NCBI GenBank assembly: GCA_040285745.1
Contig: JAUFOR010000001.1
Coordinates: 1,054,001-1,118,000 of the forward strand
Reading direction: 5' to 3'
DNA length: 64,000 nt
DNA from: Barthelona sp. PCE
Taxonomy: Eukaryota; Metamonada: BaSk clade
Shown here: positions 18,724 to 25,912 of the stretch, piece by piece
Layout: every line of letters begins with the position of its first letter
How positions within the stretch are numbered: position 1 is the first letter of the stretch
Notes under the pieces: generated by a model
What the model saw: the letters and a program-made list of their open reading frames with translations, nothing else
What the model was told of the DNA's origin: nothing
The model's database searches: none
Program-made: the position numbers and the translations under genes

Positions 18724-19933
18724 TGAGAGTAGCCATGATACGGTTGAAGAATTTTGAAATATCAGCGCCTTCTTTTGATATTGCGATTGTGCTAGTTTTT
18801 TTAGTGGATAATACACCACCACCCATTCTAACCATCATTTTCAGATCGTCAACGATTGGATTCTTATTTGCAATATATACACGTTCTCCTTCAAGTGCGT
18901 TGCATTGTCCTACGTATTCCATGTGGTGAACTGTGTCATCCCCAGTGAGAACATTCACAACAACTTCGTCATCGTTTGGAGCATCTAATATTCCTGAGCT
19001 GGAGCATCGGCGCAGGTAGTCGACTGTAACGATAGGGATTCCTTGTAGAAGAGCCTTCATTACTTTAGTTGAACGTGGAACATTTTCCGCTGAGGTGATT
19101 AGCATTTCGATGGAATCGTCGTGAACATCTGCATTAGTAATTTCAAACATTTCAGTAAATAGATTAACATCTTTGAAGTCCTCTACTGAAACGTTTGTGC
19201 AGCAAACTACTTGGAGTGCAAAGACTTCATCCTCAACTACAGGCGCAGTTTCTTCAACTACAGGCTCTACAGCTACAGGCTCTTCTTCTTCCTCTGCAAC
19301 TACTACTTCTTCTTGCACAACTTCTTCTTCAGCAATCTCTTCATCATCATCAGACACGATCTCCTCCATAACATCCTCCTCCTCCTTTGGCGGTAATTTA
19401 ATGTCATCCAGGGGCAGGATAGGCTCTTGTGTGTATATTTCTGGATCCAACTCTTCCTCAGTTTGTGACTTCAACAAATACTTTTGTCGTGCCTTTTTCT
19501 TTGCAATAGGATCGCCTGCCAACGACATACTGATGTCAGGGAGCTCTTTGCTGACTTTTTGGTGCTTTAACGGTGTCTTCCAACGATTTTCAGCTCGTCG
19601 ACTACGAGTGGGTTGATGAGGTAACAAACTTGGTGTGATCTCTGTGCTGAGCCCTAATAGCTCAGCATCCCGTTTCTTGAGATACGCAAAAAGGTCCTTA
19701 CATGCATTCAATATCTCAAGCAATGATGTACTACGGTTAATTTCTCGATGATTTATGGTTGCATTACAAAGAGAACATTTATGTTGAGATTTAGCCATCT
19801 GCTCGGCACAATCTCTGCAGAATACATGCCCACAACGAAGAACTGTTGGATCGTTCATTGTAGATCGACATATTGCGCATCTTAAACAATCTTTAAGTTT
19901 CTTAGCCTCAGCACTGTTAAAAAGTGACTCCAT
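18698..19933 (-). CDS. RING finger plus tandem BRCT protein, BRCA1/BARD1-like (411 aa)
   Basis: A C3HC4 RING lies at residues 19-56 (Cys19, Cys22, Cys34, His36, Cys39, Cys42, Cys53, Cys56). It is followed by INRSTSLLEILNACKDLF, like the helix flanking the BRCA1 RING (ESTRFSQLVEELL). A long acidic, low-complexity linker (about 190-240) follows. The last 170 residues fit two BRCT repeats: VVCCTNVSVEDFKDVN...MLITSAENVPRSTKVMKALLQGIPIVTVDYLRRC, then a weaker unit with EGERVYIANKN and MMVRMGGGVLS. RING plus tandem BRCT is the architecture of BRCA1 and BARD1, ubiquitin ligases in double-strand break repair. The second BRCT is degenerate. It is divergent from RPA2 across 217 bp. An orthology claim needs a tree. 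Confidence 0.8.
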   Translation of the reverse strand: MESLFNSAEAKKLKDCLRCAICRSTMNDPTVLRCGHVFCRDCAEQMAKSQHKCSLCNATINHREINRSTSLLEILNACKDLFAYLKKRDAELLGLSTEITPSLLPHQPTRSRRAENRWKTPLKHQKVSKELPDISMSLAGDPIAKKKARQKYLLKSQTEEELDPEIYTQEPILPLDDIKLPPKEEEDVMEEIVSDDDEEIAEEEVVQEEVVVAEEEEEPVAVEPVVEETAPVVEDEVFALQVVCCTNVSVEDFKDVNLFTEMFEITNADVHDDSIEMLITSAENVPRSTKVMKALLQGIPIVTVDYLRRCSSSGILDAPNDDEVVVNVLTGDDTVHHMEYVGQCNALEGERVYIANKNPIVDDLKMMVRMGGGVLSTKKTSTIAISKEGADISKFFNRIMATLTRLSTSGQ

Positions 19934-20150
19934 TGCCCAATAAATCGCGACTACAAAGTTATAGGTTTCTGAAAATGGTGAGAATTGGATTTACAAGCAC
20001 TTTGGAAAGCGAAACCTTTACGTTTATCTGTAAACATGGGGTGGGACAATTTCATGTCATACAATGCAACACAGATCGGAATTTTTATGACTAAAACCAA
20101 ACTTTCTGTCGTGTTTTTAGTTTTTCATCTCATTTTCAAATTGTAGGGTC

Positions 20151-20865
20151 ATGTCAGGTAATCAATACGCTGGGTACTCAGATGTATGCTCAATTCAGGT
20201 GCGTAAGACCTTCTAACATTTAGTTAACATGTATTCCTGTTACACTTAAATACGCTCGTGAAATCATCACAAAGCGGCAGAGCACAGTCTTCGGGGCAAG
20301 CGTGCACAACTTCAGCGTCATAGGGGCTATGAGGGGAAAGTATGAGGAGGAGAGCTCCTACATTGTCGGTGTTGAGGATGGCACAGCATTTCTCTCGATA
20401 GTTCTCCCCATCACATATGACGAGACAGAGATGCCACTTCAACCAGGCAACTGGTATCGGTTTATTGGAACACTGAGGGATGAATGTCTTTATGCTGATC
20501 ATCTTAAGGTTGTTGCTTCACCCAACGAGATTATCTCACACTTTCTGGAGTGTGCCAGTTTGTACAAGTCTCACTTCGAAGGCGGTTCTATGAGCACAGG
20601 TATGCAGCCTGTAACCTCACAAATGCGCACCACAGCTTCATCAATGCAGGGCCAGACTGCAGCAGCAGCAACAGCCGACAGCGAGAAGCGGGTGCTCACA
20701 TACCTGCAACAGAAGAATGATAGTAATGGTATCAGTGCGCACGAGCTTGTTCGTGAATTAGGACTTACAATGGCAGAAATAACTCGGTTGGGTGATCAGT
20801 TGGAGTCACAGGGTGAGATTTGGATCAACAGAGATGATGATACAGTTGAGTTCTTCCCATTATAA
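20151..20865 (+). CDS. RPA2: Replication protein A 32-kDa subunit (RPA2), one 25-nt intron
   Basis: RPA2 is the middle subunit of the single-strand DNA binding trimer of replication and repair. Exon 1 (20151-20198) encodes MSGNQYAGYSDVCSIQ. A 25-nt intron follows, and exon 2 (20224-20865) continues LTCIPVTLKYARE, which matches the start of the RPA32 OB fold. The total is 229 residues. The OB fold covers about 17-120 (FSVIGAMRGKYEEESSYIVG; GVEDGTAFLSIVL). A Gln/Ser-rich linker follows, and the last 65 residues form the winged helix (EKRVLTYLQQKN...ISAHELVRELGL...LESQGEIWINRDDD). The N-terminal phosphorylation segment is very short. Without splicing, the exon 1 frame is lost, which supports the intron. 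It converges on the glutaminyl-tRNA synthetase gene, with 29 bp between stops. Confidence 0.92.
20199..20223 (+). other. Spliceosomal intron, 25 nt, in RPA2
   Basis: The intron begins GTGCGTAAG and ends TTCTAACATTTAG, leaving only three bases between the donor and acceptor consensus blocks. Removing it joins CAG to TTA in phase 0 and restores the RPA2 reading frame; retained, its 25 nt would shift the frame. The 13-nt 3' block is identical to that of the intron at 42578-42615. Confidence 0.9.
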
Positions 20866-20894
20866 TGATAGTAAATCGAAATTAATAACAAAAT

Positions 20895-23042
20895 TTACTT
20901 ACCTTCCTTGAGACTGACTGTCAAGTTCATAACTAACTGATCAGCTTTGGTATCAGGATCTATCGTGAAATAACCAACACGCTCCAACTGATATGTGGTT
21001 TCAACGGGCATTGTCTCAACTCCAGCTTCAATAAAACCATGAGCAATCTCGAGAGAATCTTCATTAATATAATTCTCATAGTCTGGTAGACCATCAGGTG
21101 TTTTGTGCGAGAAAAGAAGAGAATAGATACGGTATTCACATGGGATAGCAGTTTCCTGATCTACCCAGTGAAGATTACCTTTGACCTTCCTGTCATAATC
21201 ATCAGCAATTTTCCTAACAACAACATTTGTGGGAGTTCCATTTTCGTCCGTCTCATGTGAAACGTACTCCACGGGCCAGAGATAACGAAGGTTAACCTTA
21301 CCTCCGGGTTTCAAACCGTAGAAACGAGGATGAGCACCCTCAGCCTTAAACGATGATTGATCAATGTAGACCTTGTTGGATGCGCGCATCATACGTGTTC
21401 CGTGCTTGGGCTCAGCAGGATGGTTGGCAACCTCAACCTCTGCACCTTCAAAATCAAGGATAGTGACGGGGAGAGGATGCGTGACACCGAATCTTCTGAG
21501 TGCGTTGGCGTTGTAGTAACGGCGAATCTCAGCATCGAAAGCCATGGGGCTCAGTGATGTGTTATCGTTACGGGTAATAGAGACCTTGGAACAGAACTCT
21601 TTAATGGCTGCTGGATGAACACCACGTCGACGAAGTCCTAACAGAGTCATGAGACGGGGATCGTCAAAGTTGCTAATTTTACCCATCTTAATAAGCCTGT
21701 TGATACGACGCTTGGACATGACGCTATAATCAATGTTAAGGCGAGACATTTCCCACACAAGGGGTTGGTAGAGGCCAAGCTTAATGAGAGGCCAGTGGTA
21801 GGACTCCTGACGAGATTGAAATTCCAATGTACAGAGTGAGTGGGTGATATCCTCGATTGAATCACAAATACAGTGAGTGAAATCATAAGAGGGATAGACA
21901 CACCACTTATCACCTGTACGGGCATGGTGCACGTACTTGATACGGTAAGCAACGAGGTCCCATAGGTTGGGGTTGGGCGATTCAATGTCCATCTTCATAC
22001 GCAGAGAGCATTCACCTTCCTCAAACATACCATCACGCATCATGTGGAAAAGGCGCATGTTCTCCTCGGCTGAGGTATCCCTGAATGGGGAGGCGACCCG
22101 GGCAGCACGTTGCTCTGAGATTTCGTTCTTTGATGAAAAATCAACGTAAGCAAGTTCTTTGCGAATGAGTTCCTCGGCCAGCTCAAATAAGCGATCAAAG
22201 TTATCACTAGCATATGTGATACGGGTAGGGTTATAGCCCATCCACTTGATACAGTCGATAATTAAATCAATGAATTCTTGTTTTTCAGCTGCGGGATTTG
22301 TGTCGTCGAATCTCAAGTTGCATTCTCCACCAGTAGCTTCAGCTTCTCCAAAATCAAGGTACATGGCCTTTGCGTGGCCAATGTGCAGGAAACCATTAGG
22401 CTCAGGAGGGAAACGAGTCACAACCATACCACCTGTGCGATCAAGGTGAGCCTTGAGCAATTCAGGAGGGTTAACCTTATTCTCCTCGGGCTTGGGGAAT
22501 CTTTCACCGGCCTCGGCACCACCTTTCTTCTCAGAGTCCTTTTTAGGAGCGGGTTGCTTCTTCTTCTTACCTCCCTTACGTGCAGCTTTTTCCTGACGCT
22601 TATGTTCTTTAATAGCTTCTTCATCTGCCTCTGTTTTGGGACCGAGGATAGCATTGTAGCGCTCAGAAACACCGTGAAAGCAGTCTCCCTTGGGAATGAA
22701 TGGAAGAATAGCCTTAACATCATCTGTGAGTTCAGCAATGGGCTGAAGGTATCTTAACTCAACGATCTTGGGTTCCCACTTTGCAATGACTGCAGAGATT
22801 GCACCCTCAATCTCATCAGCTGAATAAACAACACCAACACCAGCTTCTTCCTCAATTCTAGACCAATCAAGTTGTTCGGCACTTTCAAGGCCTTTGACAA
22901 TGTCTAAGACACGTGTAAGTTCAGCCTTATCTATAGATTCTTCGTTGATCTTAGCAATGAGATACTCTTGGGCTTCCTCCATTGCTTTCTTCTGAACAAG
23001 CTTAATCATCTGCTTCTTTGTCTTATCTGCTTTAGAAGGCAT
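20895..23042 (-). CDS. QARS1: Glutaminyl-tRNA synthetase, cytosolic eukaryotic type (715 aa)
   Basis: This class I synthetase charges tRNA-Gln. The core has RFPPEPNGFLHIGHAKA with the HIGH motif at residue 220, LRFDDTNP, YASDNFDRLFELAEELIRK, and VMSKR at about 441-445 in place of KMSKS, as in other GlnRS. The C-terminal anticodon-binding beta barrels follow (NVVVRKIADDYDRKVKGNLHWV). The N-terminal ~190 residues include GVGVVYSADEIEGAISAVIAKW, which matches the eukaryote-specific GlnRS N-terminal domain, and a Lys-rich linker (RKGGKKKKQPAPKK). Length is close to the family's. The ATG at 23042 is preceded by a TTTTCACTAA promoter-like motif. Nothing unusual in the catalytic residues. Confidence 0.95.
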   Translation of the reverse strand: MPSKADKTKKQMIKLVQKKAMEEAQEYLIAKINEESIDKAELTRVLDIVKGLESAEQLDWSRIEEEAGVGVVYSADEIEGAISAVIAKWEPKIVELRYLQPIAELTDDVKAILPFIPKGDCFHGVSERYNAILGPKTEADEEAIKEHKRQEKAARKGGKKKKQPAPKKDSEKKGGAEAGERFPKPEENKVNPPELLKAHLDRTGGMVVTRFPPEPNGFLHIGHAKAMYLDFGEAEATGGECNLRFDDTNPAAEKQEFIDLIIDCIKWMGYNPTRITYASDNFDRLFELAEELIRKELAYVDFSSKNEISEQRAARVASPFRDTSAEENMRLFHMMRDGMFEEGECSLRMKMDIESPNPNLWDLVAYRIKYVHHARTGDKWCVYPSYDFTHCICDSIEDITHSLCTLEFQSRQESYHWPLIKLGLYQPLVWEMSRLNIDYSVMSKRRINRLIKMGKISNFDDPRLMTLLGLRRRGVHPAAIKEFCSKVSITRNDNTSLSPMAFDAEIRRYYNANALRRFGVTHPLPVTILDFEGAEVEVANHPAEPKHGTRMMRASNKVYIDQSSFKAEGAHPRFYGLKPGGKVNLRYLWPVEYVSHETDENGTPTNVVVRKIADDYDRKVKGNLHWVDQETAIPCEYRIYSLLFSHKTPDGLPDYENYINEDSLEIAHGFIEAGVETMPVETTYQLERVGYFTIDPDTKADQLVMNLTVSLKEGK

Positions 23043-23132
23043 TATAAATGCTTTAAAAAAATAAAATTAGTGAAAAGAGGTGAAATAAAAAAAGTGAGTG
23101 AAAAATTACAACTCTAGTTTATTTTGAATAAC

Positions 23133-24812
23133 TTAATGCTGTTGTTCTTGAGGAGGTGCGGACTTCATAATAGAATCACAACGAATAATCTGTTGAGCGG
23201 CTTCTGCAGCAGAAATAACAACTTGACATTTTGCTCTGAAAGACTCTGTGATACCTAACTCACGAACATTAGTGATTCGAGCGTTTACCATATCCAAACC
23301 GGCATGAATTTCACCGTTATGTTGAGCAGAACGAAGGTTACTGACTAACTCAGCAGAGTCATAACCAGCGTTATCAGCAAGGATGGCAGGAATTCTACGG
23401 AGAGCATTAGCAAAAGACTGGATAGCAAGAGAACGCTTACCAGGGGTCTTAGCAGCCAATTGATCAATATGTTCAGCCATGTAAGATTCAGCGCAACCAC
23501 CACCCCAAACAATCTTGGAATCCTTAATGAGTTGAACTAACACACAGAGGGCATCGTGAATAGAACGTTCGGCTTCATCCAAAACATGATCAGAAGGACC
23601 ACGAAGGATAATAGTACAGGCGCCCTTGGCTTTGCATCCTTCGAATTTAATAAGACGCTTCTCACCAATCATGATTTCAGAAACAACGTCAGCTTCACCC
23701 AAGATTACATTTTCAGGAGAGTCAAAAGTAGAAACGATATCACCACCGAGAACAGCGGAAAGACGCTCGATGCCATCAAAATCAGCATGTCCGATACCCA
23801 TAATGCGGCTATCAGCGAATAACTGATTAGGATAAGGGTAGATGAGCTGTCTGTTAATAAAGACATTACAACCATGGTTGATGATACGCTCAACCTTACG
23901 GGCCATCTTCTTCTTTTCTTCGATCTCGATACCAGCAACCTTATCAGTCTCATCGGTACGGACACGGGCACCAAAGATCTTTACCTTATCAGCATCCATA
24001 TGTGTGTTAGCAATGAGAACCTTGGCGTTTTCGATACGTTTGGGTTGACCGACTCCAATTCTCTTTTGAAGGATGAAACCTTCATCAAGGTAGGAGTCAA
24101 GCAGTGAACCACCAGTAACCTTCACATACGAAATGAGATCAAGGTTGGCTTCACTTTCAACGCGGAGAACAGCATCGACACACATCTTGGCGAAGTATTC
24201 GCGGTCAGCGTTGAGGATCTTTGATGAAAGAGTAGTCTTGGCGACATCAAGCATATCAGCATAGAACTTATCAAAGTTATCGCGGTTATCCTCAGCAATG
24301 AGGGCAAGCTTCTCTACTGCGAGATCAGCAGCCATACCCCAACCCTGGTTGATGATTTGAGGATGGAGAGACTGTTGAAGAAGGTTCTCTCCTTCACGCA
24401 GGAGTTCACCAGCAAGAACAACGACACTGGTTGTACCGTCACCGACTTCGACATCCTGGATCTTTGCAAGATCAATAAGAACCTTTGCACTGGCGTTATT
24501 AACAGCCATTGAAGAAAGAATGGTAGCACCATCATTTGTGATTAGGGTTTGCTTACCACTTGTGGAGATAAGAATCTTATCGAGACCAGCGGGTCCGAGG
24601 GTTGTAGAAACTAAATCAGCGATAGAAGTGGCACCAATGAGGGCTTCCTAAATGTGAGTTGAATTTTGCCATGGCGTTTGACGGGAATGATCGGATCACC
24701 CCGACGCACCTTCTTTCCTTGAAGAAAGCGTTGAAGTACATACTAATCTAGCATTGCTGCCTTTTGCGCTTTCCGCATTCTCTTTGTACACTTGAACTGG
24801 AGCTAATGACAT
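23133..24812 (-). CDS. CCT2: Chaperonin CCT/TRiC subunit beta (CCT2), one 96-nt intron
   Basis: CCT2 is one of eight subunits of the cytosolic chaperonin that folds actin and tubulin. Exon 1 (24744-24812) encodes MSLAPVQVYKENAESAKGSNARL, matching the start of human CCT2 (SLAPV). Exon 2 (23133-24647) continues EALIGATSIADLVSTTLGPAGLDKIL, giving 527 residues against the usual ~530. The ATP site motifs LGPAGLDKIL, TNDGATIL and GDGTTS are intact, as is the C-terminal DSIMKSAPPQ. Subunit identity rests on the N-terminus, HPQIINQGW and the apical region. A frame without the first exon would start at an internal Met and lack the first nucleotide-binding loop, so splicing is required. The leader carries TTTCACTTTTAAC. 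Confidence 0.95.
24648..24743 (-). other. Spliceosomal intron, 96 nt, structured, in CCT2
   Basis: On the minus strand it begins GTATGTACTTC and ends TTCAACTCACATTTAG, joining ARL to EALIGATS in phase 0 exactly where human CCT2 continues. It can fold into two local hairpins. One is CTTTCTT/GGAAAG with a short loop. The second is a longer stem of about 38 nt containing GTGATC C GATCAT, closed by GGTG/CGCC. Folding would bring the two splice sites closer together. Confidence 0.88.
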
Positions 24813-24890
24813 ATTATAAGTTCTCTAAGCCCTTTGAAAGAGTAGTAAATAAAGTTAAAAGTGAAATATGGTTATTCAGTGAATGAATGT

Positions 24891-25016
24891 ATGGTTCGAT
24901 GGGCGGTATGTGCTGTGGCTGCTTACTGTGCACTTTGGATCAATGTTTATATGAATCGCGGTTCGATATTCGAAAGAGAATGTGATGTTTTAGTGGATGA
25001 TTGTTTACTATGCTAA
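24891..25016 (+). CDS. Possible 41-aa single-span membrane micropeptide
   Basis: In the 340-bp gap between CCT2 and the next gene, an ATG frame encodes 41 residues. It has a hydrophobic N-terminal segment (WAVCAVAAYCALWINVYM) followed by a short acidic, Cys-containing tail. The local sequence is richer in G+C than the flanks. A GTATGT lies inside it at 24906, so it could instead be an exon edge. No homology is recognised and a chance ORF is quite possible. Confidence 0.2.
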   Translation: MVRWAVCAVAAYCALWINVYMNRGSIFERECDVLVDDCLLC

Positions 25017-25152
25017 TGTTGTTTTAATGACTAATAGAACACATGACACTTTTATACGTCTGATATTCGTCGCTCTTTTGATGAAAATTCTCTGAAACGA
25101 AAGAAAAAAAAGTACCTGTTCAATTTTTTGTGCTTTCAAGTTACTAACGAAT

Positions 25153-25725
25153 TCATTCGTTAATGTCAAAGGAAATGTGTGCAAACTTAACGGGGGAGCT
25201 AGATGGATGCTTCAATTTGGATATACTTAAATCAATTTCTTTCAAATTACTTTGAAAAGCTTCCATATTTGATTTAATGGTCTCCATTAATGTATTAAAA
25301 GCTTTCTCTTCCACAGAAACATCCACAGGGATGTATCCTACTACACCCTTATCTTCTATATCTGGAACTGCAGTAATTCCCACCGAAATCATTGATACTT
25401 GGGGTTCCAACCTGACAACCTCAGTCTTTTGTGTATTTATCTGGTTCTGAACCACAAGGGTTGTTGTAGCCGAACCGTTAAAGAGAACGGGTCCCTCAAA
25501 TTCTGTAGAGTTTTTAGGCAGCTGAATTTCTTCACGTTCAGTGCGTTCCTTCTCCATTTGCTCTGTTTTATCCTCAAGTGCATGTAGTTGTGCTTTCAGT
25601 TTACCGTTCATTTTACGATACACAAAAAAGTTTCTTCTTAGCTCCAATGTATCCAATTTCATTCTGTCAATGATCCCCAGGTATTTCTGTTCGAGATGTT
25701 CCGTCTCATTCTGTGTTTTCAACAT
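25153..25725 (-). CDS. Coiled-coil protein, 190 aa, unknown
   Basis: The first ~75 residues form a heptad-type coiled coil (NETEHLEQKYLGIIDRMKLDTLELRRNFF...ALEDKTEQMEKERTEREE). A beta-rich or disordered middle follows (ATTTLVVQNQINTQKTEVVRLEPQVSMISVG), and then a second short helical segment (FNTLMETIKSNMEAFQSNLKEIDLSISKL). No membrane segment or targeting signal is present. Length and two-helix layout would fit a small complex subunit, such as a kinetochore or flagellar adaptor, but no family is recognised. ATG start at 25725. Confidence 0.65.
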   Translation of the reverse strand: MLKTQNETEHLEQKYLGIIDRMKLDTLELRRNFFVYRKMNGKLKAQLHALEDKTEQMEKERTEREEIQLPKNSTEFEGPVLFNGSATTTLVVQNQINTQKTEVVRLEPQVSMISVGITAVPDIEDKGVVGYIPVDVSVEEKAFNTLMETIKSNMEAFQSNLKEIDLSISKLKHPSSSPVKFAHISFDINE

Positions 25726-25912
25726 TGGAAAATGTAGATAATTGGAAAAACAGATTTCTTAGCGTAAAAACACAACTCCATCGGTGCGCTGTGGTATTAA
25801 GGATGTATTGGGAGGCCCCGGCGCATACTTGTGAGTCATAATAAAAACATTAGCAGGTTTTTCCATCTTGTTTCTCTTTTCACACCTTTTCCACTTCTTT
25901 TTCACTGCACAG

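Noticed and set aside
24893-24970. GGTTCGAT elements resembling tRNA T-loops
   Set aside because: Flanking bases cannot form a T-stem, and no acceptor or anticodon arms are present.
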